The notes: generated by a model from the sequence alone, not told the origin. A stretch of DNA of 64,000 bases from Achatina immaculata (GCA_009760885.1 CM019719.1:25785084-25849083); one strand, 5' to 3'; counted from the stretch's first letter, positions 1 through 11,383 are shown. Made by a program: numbers and translations.

Positions 1-125
1 AGAAACAATAAATTTTTTTAACGGAGGAAGATGTTATAGTATTCAAGAAAAGTGTTTTTATGCCCAGATAGAATATGCTTGTGTGTTTCTGTAACCAAAG
101 GAAGTTTGTTTTATTTCCCCTCAAG

Positions 126-354
126 ATGATTGGTGTTGGAACTACAAATGTAGAACTGAACAAGTTCCGGAACACCTTCTGTAGCATGCTTGGGTGTGAC
201 ATGGACAGCTGGGGGATATCTTATGATGGCCGGATCCAACATGCTGGCAAGAAACGGAAGTACTGTAGCAGGTTTGGCCAGGGAGCCATTATTGGTGTTC
301 ATCTGGATATGTGGCATGGGACTTTGACGTTCTTCAAGAATCGGCAGTGTTTAG
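126..354 (+). CDS. SPSB3: SPSB3 internal exon (SPRY domain, part)
   Basis: Coding exon of SPRY domain-containing SOCS box protein 3, the substrate adaptor of a Cullin-5/elongin BC ubiquitin ligase; in mammals it is reported to act on nuclear cGAS. The frame opens [14 protein letters not shown] and includes [29 protein letters not shown] and [16 protein letters not shown], all close to the SPSB3 SPRY core and less like SPSB1/2/4. A pyrimidine-rich CCCCTCAAG acceptor precedes 126 and the donor TTAG|GTAACT closes the exon at 354. The exon is 229 nt and leaves one base of a Gly codon, completed by the next exon at 2425. The 5' exons, with the start codon and the N-terminal part of SPRY, lie before the window. 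Family assignment is from residue-level recall, not a database search. Confidence 0.9.
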
Positions 355-497
355 GTAACTGTTTATGCTCCTTATTTGACCAGTTCTCCCCATCATTTGT
401 AATCTTCTGCATTCACTAAAGCACTTCATTTTATGTCCAGAAAATTTTCCTCGGCTTTGGTAAAAATTATCAATATTAATTATGCAGGTACGCGCTT

Positions 498-1075
498 GTG
501 TCACCTTAGGTTCCATACAGATACCTGGACAGTCACCTTAGGTTCCATACTGATATCTTGACTGTCACCTTCAGTTCCATACTGATATCTTGACTGTCAT
601 CTTAGGTTCCATACTGATATCTTGACTGTCACCTTAGGTTCCATACTGATATCTTGACTGTCACCTTAGGTTCCATACTGATATCTTGACTGTCACCTTA
701 GGTTCCATACTGATACCTGGACAGTCACTTTAGGTTCCATACTAATATCTTGACTGTCACCTTAGGTTCCATACTGATATCTTGACTGTCACCTTAGGTT
801 CCATACTGATATCTTGACTGTTACCTTAGGTTCCATACTGATATCTTGACTGTCACCTTAGGTTCCATACTGATACCTGGACAGTCACCTTAGGTTCCAT
901 ACTGATATCATATGACTGTCAACTTAGGTTCCATACTGATATCTTGACTGTCACCTTGGGTTCCATACTGATACCTGGACTGTCACCTTAGATTCCATAC
1001 TGATACCTGGACAGTCATCTTAGGTTCCATACTAATATCTTGACTGTCACTTTAAGTTCCATACTGATATCTTGA

Positions 1076-1077
<2 letters not shown>
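498..1077. repeat. 32-bp minisatellite in SPSB3 intron
   Basis: About 18 tandem copies of a 32-bp unit containing CCTTAGGTTCCATACTGATA then TCTTGACTGTCA. Two unit variants alternate irregularly (ATATCTTGACTG and ATACCTGGACAG). The array sits wholly in the intron between 354 and 2425, starting about 140 bp after the donor, so it does not affect coding. Confidence 0.95.

Positions 1078-1078
<1 letters not shown>

Positions 1079-1117
<39 letters not shown>
1079..1117. repeat. (AT)n microsatellite
   Basis: About 39 bases of uninterrupted AT directly after the 32-bp minisatellite, inside the SPSB3 intron. Confidence 0.95.
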
Positions 1118-1123
<6 letters not shown>

Positions 1124-1254
1124 AGTACAGCCTTTATTCACTTATCAGAACTTGTATTACACTGAAGGAAGTCTAAATGACAGAGTGCTGAATTCAGCAG
1201 CTTCCCAAGCCATTGAGACAATGCTGCATTGAATTGAGACAATCCCATTGCTGC

Positions 1255-1445
1255 AGACAAGATACTCCTCTGTTCTTGATCTTCTTTTGTTTTTTTGTTT
1301 TTTTTTGTCAGTTGTCAATTCCAAGAGTGCATATATCTTCGTCCAGGTTGTCTCGCCATCATTGTCTAGGTCTACCTTTTGGTCTGTCCCTTTTCATCAC
1401 TTCTGTGTAGGCCATCTTTGTCCTCTTCCATTCTCTCTAAATTCC
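1255..1445 (-). pseudogene. non-LTR retrotransposon RT C-terminal remnant in SPSB3 intron
   Basis: Read on the minus strand this stretch gives MKRDRPKGRPRQ, then a stop where Arg/Trp is usual, then WRDNLDEDICTLGIDN. This is the basic GRPRxRWRD segment found near the C-terminus of many non-LTR (Jockey/RTE-like) polyproteins. It is antisense to SPSB3, short and broken. A T-rich run lies at its 3' side. Family assignment rests on that motif alone. Confidence 0.55.
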
Positions 1446-2424
1446 TGAGTCAGCTCAGTCACTTCAGTCTGTTGTTTTTGTTAATGGCTGCTATGAGCGG
1501 TGAGTTAAACATCAGGAGATGTAAAGAAAAAAAATATGTTTGTAAACAAACTGACAGTACTTAGAGCTGATTGGGCAAAAGCATCTTGCCACAGGGGCTT
1601 GTTAACTTCAAAACAAATGCTGCAGTCCCAGGGAAAGTGGCATTTCAAATTGTCCTTGAATCTGAAGTGCTGTAACTCAGTGTGTGTCTTCATTGCTCTG
1701 TCTCTTTTTTTTTTTTTATGTCAGAAAACTCTTTTTATATTGTTTAACGTTTTTCCATTATTATCGTCCATTTCATTTTAATGAAATTTTATTCTTTTTT
1801 TTTTTTTTCTTAGCCACGGTGGTTAATTTTTCAGTTGTTTTATTGACCGATTAAAATTCAAACACAAATAAATTAGAGGACATAAAAATAAAAGATGCTG
1901 TGGGCCATTTGAAATGACACATAAGCAGGTGCCAATTAAAACAGTGTTTCAAAACAGAATTAATTTTTAGCACAGAACATTAACAAAGATTCCTATTGTT
2001 TTTTGTTTCATGAATCTTTTTTTTTTATGTTTTTAAATATGGTTGACTTTTGCCAGGTGATATCTGAAGATTGTATTCAGACACTGAGGAATTTCCTCTC
2101 ACATTTCTAGCTGAATTTAAAAGCCATATGTTCCTGGAAATTTCATCAGTCGATGAGAAGAAACAGCTGTTATGAAAGCATGTCAGTTTTTGAAACTATA
2201 TGAGCGTTGTCAGAAGTCAAGGACTCATTGTATGTTGTATACATGGTTGCCAGTATTTTGAAAGAAACCAGATTTTCACATGAGAATCATATGCCATATG
2301 CGGCTTTATGCTTGAGTTCAGAATGTGTGAGGACAGAGAATTACTTGAATGGTTCAGGTATGATGTTTTCTTTCTTTCCATGGTCTCTTTCTGATCATTA
2401 CTCTTTTTTGTTTCATGTATGCAG

Positions 2425-3200
2425 GTGTAGCTTTTGCTGGCTTAAGAGGCAGAACTTTGTATCCTATGGCCAGCTCCACAGCCGCAAGGAGTGGCATGAA
2501 GGTCATTTCATCACGTTCATTTCCCAGCTCTCTCCAGTTTTTGTGCTGCCAGAAGCTGAGGAAGTTCATCCCGTCTCACCTCAGCGTGCTGGACACATTG
2601 TCCATGCCTCCAGGGCTGAGGGCTTTTCTGGCCAACAACATGTCCTGGCTGCTTCATGTTCCTCATGCAAGTCTGCCAAAACCTAGTCCTGACTTTACCT
2701 GCCATATCTGCTTGCCTCTGAAGAATGTTCTCGAAGGCTGCACCAGTGACGAGGACAGCGGTGGGGAGGAGAGGACAGATCTCAGACGTGAAATTATCAG
2801 CATCAGGGGATCGGATACTGAGTCAAGCGATGAGGAACTTGAGGATTTCTCTGACACAAACTTACATCGTCATAGCTTGGCTAGTTACCTCGTGGGAGCA
2901 CATGTGAGAAGATGGTCAGGTCCAGGCAGTACATCATCTTCTAACTTTCCAGCAAACTCAGATACAGCTTCTTCTTTAAACACTGCCAACTCATCAAGAT
3001 CACAGACAGTAGCTTCTAGGGCAAAGAAACCAAGACTTGATAGTTCAGAGACCCCAGACAGTGATGATCAGAATAGCCAGCATTCAGAAGATGAGGAGAA
3101 GGACCAAGATAGCTTGAGCCAGACACAAGTTGTAGATTTGATGGAAGAAGGGGTGGATCCTGAAAGGCAGCACAGGTTAGGAAAGAGAAAGAGAACATAA
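2425..3200 (+). CDS. SPSB3: SPSB3 terminal coding exon (end of SPRY, SOCS box, acidic tail)
   Basis: Last coding exon. The acceptor TATGCAG ends at 2424; the first two bases complete the Gly codon begun at 354, giving CLG-VAFAG across the junction as in SPSB3. SPRY ends with LYPMASSTAARSGMKV. The SOCS box (about 2526-2654) reads SLQFLCCQKLRKF followed by SMPPGLRAFL and SWLL, the elongin-BC/Cullin-5 docking segment. A tail of about 180 residues follows: Ser/Glu/Asp-rich clusters (SDEDSGGEERTD, SDTESSDEELEDFSD), Ser/Asn-rich stretches, a basic RAKKPR and a basic end GKRKRT before TAA at 3198. The tail is much longer than I recall for vertebrate SPSB3, though the basic C-terminus is shared. Acidic Ser clusters suggest CK2-type phosphorylation and the basic patches nuclear localisation; both are inference. 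Confidence 0.9.
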
Positions 3201-5600
3201 AAATTATACATTGAGCCAATAATTTCCAAGTTTGCAGTAATACCCAATCTTGTCTTAACTTTCTTGGAAGAAAGGCTCAGTGGCTTAATGTTTTTTGTGA
3301 AGCTTAAGTGTTTATGTCAGATAAACCTTGACCATTTTTCATATTAATTTGTAGACGTGTTGGATAATCTGTAAGTTTCAGTCCATTATGCCCACAGCTT
3401 ATAATTTAAAAAATTGGCACTCGTGAACTAATATTTTTCTTTTCATTTAGCTGTTCTGGTCCCAGGCAGTACCTTATTGTGGGACTTAAGTTCATGTGAT
3501 ATCCTGTTTTCTTTTCATTCACTGCAGTTCAGTGTGCCTTGCCCTGCAGGCAAATATTTTATGTCTTCAGAATTTGTTTTACTCTGCATTGATGTGTTGG
3601 GTGGGTAGCCATTTCTGCATCTGGTGAGACTGGACTGTGGTGGTTGCACGTTACAAACTGGCAGCAAACAGGCAGTCAGTAACAGAGGTCACTGTCAGCT
3701 GGGGTCCTGGCATTCCTGGTCAGGTGAGCTTTTGTGAAGCCGAGAATTGGGATGTTTCTCTCGTTTTCTTGCTCCCTACATGAAAGTGATGGGGTTATCG
3801 GTAACTTTGTTTGATAATATTTCCTGCGTTGTTAATCAGAAATTTATTTTCTATCAACTTCTTTAATATAAACACATTTTCCTTGGCTATTTCTGTTTCT
3901 ATTCAAGTTTGTTTTGTTTTTTTCTGTGTTGAGAACTGAACTTTTGCTGGATGTCATCAATCTTGCAGCCTTGATGTCACAGATTTGTGACATTTTATTG
4001 CTTCTGGGCAACATCAGTGAGTGGTATAAACATTTTTTTATGGCATTATGGCAGCTTCTGTTAGAAAAAAAAGTTGATGAAGTGAAATTAATATTGATGT
4101 AAATTTTGTGTATACATGCAAGACCGAAATGAAGATTTTTTGATGAAAGTAAATTTGAAGGTGCACGAAGTCTGCTTTGATTTTTGTGGATGTAAAATGT
4201 CAAGAATTATTTTGTGGCGGAGTGGAAAATGATCACTAAAACTATCAAACAAGTGTGTATATGCAGTTGAGTGTTATTATAATGATGCTTCTTTTTCTTC
4301 TTTTGCATTCATTTTCATATTCACAGACATCTAGACAAGGAGACTGGTTGCCTCCATGATTCCTACCATCAGTAGTTGTTCTTCATGTGTGTTGCGTATA
4401 GTTTTTTTTAAATCCATGTTCTTCTCCTGATGTTTGGGTCTTAGATCTCTGTCAATAATTCATGTTTGCAGGATGTGTTGGGCCATCCGGAGAGCGTTAT
4501 TACTTGTGCAGAGTGGGGCTTGAGCAGTCTTTAGTTTGTGTATATCTGAGAAAACAGTTTAGCAACAAGGACATGTTAGCTATTGTGAAACTTGCTGTTA
4601 AACTTGTTGCTGGGTAATTTCTTTTGTGTTTTAAATTACTTCAGATATTGTTATTAGAAAATTATGTACATTGTGAGTCAAAGTTTATAAGGAGTAACAT
4701 TTGTTCTATGCTGAAGTCTTTCATTCTTTTAAAACAAAAGTACAAGCATAAAAGAAATCTTGAATTGAACAGAAATTGTTCAGTTATAATTAGTATTATT
4801 ATTATTATTTTTTAACTGCTTTGGTTCTTGAAAAATTGATGTTCATGATAGTTGTTGTTCTATCTGCTAGGAGATGTGGATTGGATATTTTTAGCAATGG
4901 GAGGTGCTAATGATGATGTTGAGACATTGTATCAAAATGGAAGAGGGTTATGGTAATTAGCTTTCAGACCTGGAATAGACCTTAAAAAAGATTCTCAGCA
5001 GACTCTGTCATGATGGAACACATGAGTGAGTTCAGCCCCATTAGGCAAGCTGAACTTTTGCCTAGAAGCATCAGTAAAAAGATGAGGTCCAGGCCAGCTG
5101 CAGCTTATTGGCCCAGACAACTGCTTCCTCACACTAGAGCAATCATCTCTCGTTTGCCCCTTTACTTTGGTCAGAAATAAAAACTAAACTTCCAGAAATG
5201 TTAAAAATGGTGAGAAAAGTATTTAAAATGGATTTGAAAATGCATGTTATTTCTGAAGCTTTGGGTATGCTATCAGCGGCCCATGGCATATCAATAGTTA
5301 GAAGGATCATTTGCTGTAATGTATGCTAATGATTGGGTTGATGTATAAACAATCTTTGTGATCTAAAGTGATGTTTTTTGACATTATGTTATTTCATTTT
5401 GTCACAGACATATAACTTTCCAGTGTACTGCCTGTTTTTTTTTTTTTTTTGACAGCAAAAGGGTTCCAAGTGACATCTAAGGAAGGGCTTAAAAATAGAT
5501 CTGTGACATTACTCTCAGTGGAGCAAGTTTGTTAGTCCACATTGAAGACAAATACGTGTGAACTGTTTTTCTTCATTCACTCTAAAATTGATGCTGATTG
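3201..5600. other. SPSB3 3' UTR and downstream non-coding DNA
   Basis: No convincing coding region. The first part should be SPSB3 3' UTR, but I see no strong poly(A) signal close to the stop; one AATAAA lies at about 5176. The rest is AT-rich unique-looking sequence with short T runs (for example about 5436-5451). Confidence 0.5.
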
Positions 5601-5800
5601 CACTGTGTTGCAGTTTCAGCTAGGCTGTGACATCTGTGCCTTTCAGCTGGACACATCTGCTTTCAGCCTGGTGTGCTTTAAAGGACCTGGCATGCCTTCC
5701 CATAGTTATCCAAGTTCATGTTGGCCACACTATTGTCTGTTTACAGTGACACTACATGGAGGTGGAATAGGATCTTAGTCAGCTGTGGGTTGCAGATCTC
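5600..5800. repeat. old interspersed repeat, related to the copy at 7180
   Basis: A segment holding TGCCTTCCCATAGT, a Pro/His-like ORF and AGGATCTTAGTCAGCTGTGG aligns by eye with 7180-7345 and, at its end, with the GGTCTTGGTCAGCTATGG segment of the repeats at 9768 and 55613. Strongly diverged, so probably an old member of the same repeat superfamily. Confidence 0.5.
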
Positions 5801-5821
5801 TACCTCATTCAGTTTGAGAAT

Positions 5822-5824
<3 letters not shown>

Positions 5825-5875
<51 letters not shown>

Positions 5876-5880
5876 TCACA
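5825..5880. repeat. (CT)n-(CA)n microsatellite
   Basis: About 39 bases of CT followed by a short CA run. Confidence 0.95.
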
Positions 5881-6344
5881 TAAACAAACAAACATATGCA
5901 GATGACTTAAAACAGTAATCTCAGTCACAAAAACACACGACATCCTTAACTTGCCCACAGTACAGACACCAGGGAGTGATTTAGGATGTCCTGACACACA
6001 CATAGCAGTGAATTTGTTAGTAAATTTAACAGGAAAACTTGAATGATTCTCTACTGCCTACAACAGAACTCGGTGACTGTAGAGATATTTTTAATAGGAT
6101 TGCCATGATTTGCTGCTTCTGTGGAATGTTTTTGTTTGTCAAAATTTGGTGGAGTCAGCCATAATTGAGTCTTGTCCTCTTCATGTTAAAAAAAAAAAAG
6201 ACAGACAGACAGAAATATGGTGTTGTGTGATTTATGAATTTATTGTGTTAATTTACTGTGTTAGTTTGTTCATAGTCATGATAGTTCTAAAACTGTGGTT
6301 AACAGTTTATTGAAAGTATGACCCTCTTCAAAAAACACAGACCT

Positions 6345-6590
6345 GTCATGCCATAGACACATAGGAGATAAGTTAGTGCTTACACATTTTCCTTGACCTG
6401 TCAGCACACTAGAGGTTGATGTGGTCAGCTTCGCATCTGGCACCTTTCCTTCTCCAGCTGTACGAGGAACAGGGTATCCATTTCAATAGCTGAGTGGCTG
6501 GGGTGGGGGCAGTGTATCTGGTGGACTTGAACCATCATCCTCTCTATGTGAGATAAACACACCTAGCTGCTTGCCACTCAGGTGTCCTAA
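6345..6590 (-). mobile_element. degenerate tRNA-derived SINE copy
   Basis: Contains TTTTCCTTGACCTGTCAGCA, then CTAGAGGTTGATGTGGT, CACCTTTCCTTCTCCAGCT and CACTCAGGTGTCCT, all in the order of the better-preserved copy at 13885-14130. The tRNA-like end (right side) is eroded but still shows GGACTTGAACCATCATC in the B-box position. Same orientation as the 13885 copy. Confidence 0.7.
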
Positions 6591-7140
6591 TACTTTTCAG
6601 GTGCTTTTTTTTTTTATTATCAAGATAGTTTTGTGTGGTTTATGAATGTATCAGCTTTGTTACAGAAATAATGTTTATAGCCATTTGGATTGGGTTGGAG
6701 AAATTAGCAGAATCACACTTGCAGACATCAGGTTAAAAAGTCATTAGCAGCAGAAGCTATGGAAGACCACTGTGACTAGATTTTGAAATATCAAAAGAAA
6801 AGATAAGAGTCATGGTTATCTGCATATCACAGTTGGGGTGATACTTTCAGCACTATTAATTTTGTATACATGTGATTTTGTCACATTCTTTTACCAGCCT
6901 CCAGAACTCTACTGATTGTAGTGTTATTCTAGAGCTGTTAGGTTTGAATGATGTCTTTCTTCAAGTTTTTGCTTTTGAAAAGTAATTTTTTTTTTCTCAA
7001 TTAAAATTACTGATGCAGGAAATTGGGTTTTCTGTTTCACTTGAGTGTGGTGTCAGCTGATATAAAATTGTAATATTTTGTCCAATTTTTTTTTTCTTTC
7101 CTGCTTTATGTGTTCATTCTGAAAAGTGTGGGGTTGGGTT
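6590..7140. other. non-coding AT-rich sequence
   Basis: No gene, RNA or tandem repeat seen. Several T-runs only. Confidence 0.4.
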
Positions 7141-7179
7141 GCATCATGATTTAGAGCTAGTCTGCTGTATCATCACCTT

Positions 7180-7345
7180 TCAGTCTGACACAGCCATCTT
7201 CAGTAAAGTGTATTTTAAGGACTGGGTCTGCCTTCCCATTTGGTCTGAGTTTACTCAGTCAGACTATAGCCTGTATTATCATGGGGGCACCACCAGCAAG
7301 TGGTATAAGGTCTTGGTCAGTTATAGATCACCAACCCTGACACAA
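7180..7345. repeat. old interspersed repeat, sister of 5600-5800
   Basis: Shares TGCCTTCCCAT and the segment GGTCTTGGTCAGTTATAGAT followed by CACCAACCCTGAC with the 9768-10100 and 55613-55905 repeats. The left half is diverged beyond confident alignment. Confidence 0.55.
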
Positions 7346-7741
7346 GCAGTCAGTTTCCATGTGACCACAGCCTCAATTAGTTTGAGTACTGCAACTTCTC
7401 TCTCACAATTGTTTTCTTGGTAACAGATATTATCAGTGATTTGGGGCAGTCAGGTGATACAGAAGCAAACTCAAGACAGAAAAATCCTGAGTGAGAAACC
7501 TTTAACAGTAAGATGGCATGGTTCTTTTCAGCTTCTGACATCCATTGCGCCTTTGCTATATTTCCATTGTTTGATTTGTGTCTCTGGAGCTATTTGGTGG
7601 TTAGTGGAGCCTGGTCAGAAGTGCTTTCTCTGGGTTTTCACATAATCAAGGGCAGAATATGTTCAACAAAAACTGCTTGACAAGCTCCACAACCACCGGG
7701 ATATGCAGAAATCAAAATCATCTAAGATGAAAAATGACATT

Positions 7742-8002
7742 GATGCCTGATAATATAATCTGAAATGGTATAATACTACTTGATAATAGAGTCTGAAGTT
7801 GTATAATGCTGCCTGATAATATAGACTGAAGTGGTATAATACTACCTGGTAGTATAGTCTAAAGTGATATAATGCTACCTAATAATGTAGTCTGAGGTGG
7901 TGTAATGCTACCTGATAATATAGTCTGAAGTGGTATAATGCTACCTGATATTTAATCTGAAGTGGTATAACGCTACCTGATAATGTAATCTGAAGTGGTA
8001 TA
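7742..8002. repeat. ~32-bp minisatellite, left arm
   Basis: About eight imperfect copies of a unit containing GATAATGTAGTCTGAAGTGG then TATAATGCTACCT. The same array resumes at about 8350, so the retroelement fragment between interrupts it. Confidence 0.9.
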
Positions 8003-8345
8003 ATCATCATCATCATCATCATGTGCCGTGCCGACTGGCGTTGGCTATTATGCTTCTCCAGAGTACACGATCCTTCATGCAGGCCATCAGCTCAGTTGGT
8101 GATCTCCTCTCACACCATCCCGTCAGACTGTCCAGTATCATTTCTCTTGGTCTTCCTCTTGATCTTCTTCCTTCTATTTTTCCTGTTGTTATAATATTTT
8201 CAATGCCCCCTCTTCTCATTGCATGTCCTATGAAAGTACATTGTCTCTCTCTTATCTTTTTGACAAGGTTTTTTGTCTCTCCAGCTCTTCTCCTTCATTC
8301 TTCATTAGTTATTTTTGCTGTCCAGGGGATTCGCAACATTCTTCT
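8003..8345 (-). mobile_element. 5'-truncated non-LTR retrotransposon tail (family D) inside a minisatellite
   Basis: On the minus strand a frame reads KIEGRRSRGRPREM, ILDSLTGWCERRSPTELMA and ends in SIIANASRHGT just before an (ATG)n tail (seen on + as CATCATCAT at 8004-8021). This is the basic C-terminal end of a non-LTR RT. The 5' side is truncated at about 8345, where the host minisatellite starts again. A second copy of the same tail lies at 25534-25711. Confidence 0.8.
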
Positions 8346-8640
8346 AATATAATGGTGGTATAAAATAATAGTGGTATAATGCTACCTGATAATGTAATCA
8401 AAAGTGGTATAATACTACCTGATAATGTAGTCTGAAGTGGTATAATGCTACCTTATAGTGTAATCTGAAGTGGTATAATGCTACCTGATATTGTAGTCTG
8501 AAGTGGTACTACCTGATAGTGTAATCTGAAGTGGTATATTGCTACCTGATAGTGTAATCTGAAGTGGTATATTGCTACCTGATAGTGTAATCTGAAGTGG
8601 TATATTGCTACCTGATAGTGTAGTGTGAAGTGGTATGCTA
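8346..8640. repeat. ~32-bp minisatellite, right arm
   Basis: About nine further copies of the unit seen at 7742-8002, the last ones very uniform (GATAGTGTAATCTGAAGTGG repeated). Confidence 0.9.
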
Positions 8641-9150
8641 ATTCTTCATGTAAAGCGACACTGGCGGTTTGACTGGGACTGTCCCAGTTCAATACTTCCA
8701 TCTCCGTGTCCCGCCTGGCCGTGCATTTTATCCCGGTTTTGATTCACGTAGGTAACTATGCGCGAAAGGAAATCCTCGGAGATCTGTCATTTCATTGACT
8801 AAATTTACTGGGTTAACTTTTGTCAATTACCACCGGACTAGGGTCCCGTTCCGCCCCACACCCCTTCCGCTGGCCATGATCTTGTGGAGACTCGGGTTCG
8901 GGGGGGGGGGGGGGGGTGGAAATTGTGGGCGGTTTAATCAATGATGTGAAGGGAGCTAATCTTGCTGCACGTGGTCCAGTGAGTGAGCCTCGAGTTTGTT
9001 TACTTTGAAAACTCTACAACAATATGAATTGACACATTTCGATAGCACTTTATATTGGGTAAATAGCACATGAAAAGAGCTATCATACATCCGAAAAGAA
9101 GAAAAGGAAAGCTTTTTTTTTAATATGTAGCAGAGAAAAAAGGACAGAGT
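8641..9150. other. non-coding, with a 17-base G run
   Basis: No gene seen. A homopolymer of 17 G lies at 8900-8916. The 8640-8880 stretch is GC-richer than its surroundings. Confidence 0.4.
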
Positions 9151-9154
9151 ATCT

Positions 9155-9500
9155 AGCCAGGTGTCATCATCCTCAATCCTCTGTATTCCCAATCGAGCAT
9201 AATACATGAACAAAAGTTCTCCAGCCAGTCCTGTCTTGAGCAAGCCGGGATACCTCAAACCATGTCTTCCCGGCTTCCTTTAGTTCTTCTTGTATTATGT
9301 GTCTCCATGTCCCCAATGGCCTGCCACTCTTTCTTTTTTTTTTCCTTGAGGTGTCTAAGTTAAGGCGGTATAAGGGTGTCTTGTTCTTTCCATTCCTACT
9401 ATGTGGTCCAGTCATTTCCAGGTTTAGGGATACAGAGAGTGGCGGGTGTCCTCTGGAGGCATGAGACCCTTCTGACACATGGGGAAAGCAAAGAATAGGC
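9155..9500 (-). mobile_element. non-LTR retrotransposon RT C-terminal fragment (family E)
   Basis: Minus-strand frames read RKKKRKSGRPLGTWRHII and then TGWRTFVHVLCSIGNTED before an (ATG)n-like end (CATCATCCTC on +). A basic GRP-TW motif followed by a W-R-F end is typical of non-LTR polyprotein C-termini. The 5' side is lost. The frame before the basic motif (HSRNGKNKTPLYRLN) also fits a decayed RT tail. Confidence 0.7.
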
Positions 9501-9767
9501 CAGGTCGTGTGGTCAGCGTTCCGCAGTGAAGAATGCTATTTTACAGCATGATTAGTCCTTACCAAAGATAATGTCCTAACTACATGCTCTCACGTAGGGA
9601 ACGTTGGAAGAAGAAAAATGGATTTCTTAGTGAGTTATTGAGCTGGGAACACGCCTTTCTCGTGAGGCGCTGATCATCCAATCTATGGAAGCAATCTATT
9701 CATATTTCAGAGCCATCGAGCCTTCATTTTATATATGCTAGCAACGATTGCTTTTTAGCTCAGTTTA

Positions 9768-10100
9768 TGGGGGGTCACGACACTGTCTGATTAGGCAATC
9801 AGCGACCCATAGCTGATATGCTAGCGTCAGGGTTAGCGAACTATAGCTGACCAAGACCCTGTCCCATTTCTTCGTTGGTACCCCCAGTAACAGGCCTAGC
9901 CTGGCTAACGGGGCAGGGATCGCCACAGTCCCTATGGTGGTGGAGTCTGCTAAAGAAGTATCGCACACCCCTTGCTTTTTAGCTGCATTCCAGGACTGAA
10001 AAAATAGCTACCATAACCTGCTCCAACGCTGTTATGATGTTGTGCCTCAACACCTCTACAGCATCGGCTGCAAAGAACAACAGCTCGCAGTTACAGGGAG
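9768..10100. mobile_element. ~330-bp SINE-like interspersed repeat, best copy
   Basis: This segment recurs inverted at 55613-55905 and 63790-64000, partly at 37060-37235 (inverted) and 23935-24085 (same orientation). Shared landmarks, read here on +, are CAGCGACCCATAGCTGA, GACCAAGACCCTGTCCCA, AACAGGCCTAGCCTGGCTAA, GTGGAGTCTGCTAAAGAAGT and GCTGCAAAGAACAACAGCT. It has no ORF of note. Size and copy number fit a SINE, but I see no clear Pol III boxes. Simple repeats often adjoin the TTCTTTGCAGCC end, which may be the 3' tail. Confidence 0.75.
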
Positions 10101-10910
10101 ATAGCACAAGACAAGACAGGCTCGGTTTATATGTATGAGTTTTATTTTAATACTCCTAAAAACACGGAGTAGTTGCATTATTATGTTCTTGTCATGGTCA
10201 TAGAAGTTCCGCCATGACAGATTAGAACCATTTTGCAGAGGAAGAGAGTTCAGTTGCGTGGCCTAGTCATACGCGGGGAAGAAGGGCTTAGGTATTCTGT
10301 TGTGACCTTTCTTCGACTATCTGCTGCAGTGCTGTTACAATATCTGTATCTAAAAGTAAACATTATTAAAACTGACGTATACAATGTGTCCGGAAAATCA
10401 TGGTGCGGTTTGGAAATTGTTTTGTTTTTTAAATAATCATGCACGTTAGATCATGAAAAATGCACTAAATGAAAACAGTAAATCAGGAAGTTTTATCAAC
10501 TGTGCTTAGCGATTCACAGATTAAAAAACTGGCAAGCCAGAGAACGTAGTGTCAGTGTCATGACTTTGCTACATTTAGTTACGATATTTTAAGAGTTTCA
10601 CACCGCATCAGATTTTACAGACACGTTATATATGTCAATGTCTGCCTTGTCTTTATATATGGATCATTACTGCTTGGAAATTAACTTGTTTCAGTGTAAG
10701 AACTGTGTAAAACAAAAGGACAAGAAACTGGGATTGGGGGCGACCATTTGCCACATTCCTTGCAACTAGGTCCTTTTGGAGGTTGACCTGGGGGAGTAGG
10801 AAGTGGGGGGGGGGGGTTCTAGCTTGTGCATTGGTCGAGGCCCCGGAGGGTTTTCCTAATTCATAAGTGGGCCCCGGAAAGTTGGGGAGGGGCGGAGTGG
10901 ATGGAAGAAA
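10101..10910. other. non-coding sequence
   Basis: Nothing recognised. A 12-base G run lies at 10805-10816. Confidence 0.4.
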
Positions 10911-10916
10911 AAAAAG

Positions 10917-11090
10917 ATGAGCCACCTAGAGTTTTGTACCTGTTTATGAAGCCACCTAGAGTTTTGTACCGGTTTATGAAGCCACCTAGAGTTTTGTACC
11001 TGTTTATGAAGCCACCTAGAGTTTTGTACGGTTTATGAGGCCACCTAGAGTTTTGTACCGGTTTTAGAAGCCACTTAGAGTTTTGTGCCA
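10917..11090. repeat. 30-bp minisatellite
   Basis: Six copies of a unit containing GCCACCTAGAGTTTTGTACC then TGTTTATGAA, the last two decayed. Confidence 0.95.
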
Positions 11091-11248
11091 GTTATGACAT
11101 TTTTCTTGGAGGCCCTGCGTGTAATATAATGATTTCTGTTAAAATGACCCTACTATATCTAGAAATGATGCCATTGACCATCGCCTACATCTGTCTACAC
11201 TGTGAAAATATAAGAAAGCGTTAATATTGTGACTTACTGCCTTGAGAA

Positions 11249-11383
11249 GATAAGAACTTGTCAGAACAGAGACTACTTAGTGTGTGAAGATAAGAACTTG
11301 TCAGAACAGAGACTACTTAGTGTGTGAAGATAAGAACTTGTCAGAACAGAGACTACTTAGTGTGTGAAGATAAGAACTTGTAA
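11249..11383. repeat. 40-bp satellite cluster A
   Basis: Three full and one partial copies at exact 40-bp spacing, each starting GATAAGAACTTGTCAGAACA and ending CTTAGTGTGTGAA. The unit resembles the 39-bp unit at 12458-12650. The array stops where the retroelement tail at 11384 begins. Confidence 0.9.

Noticed and set aside
498..1077. CRISPR array
   Set aside because: Units are contiguous without unique spacers, and the context is an animal intron.
2207..2686. 159-residue frame over the SPSB3 acceptor
   Set aside because: Different frame from the SPRY/SOCS coding frame and crosses the intron boundary; shadow.
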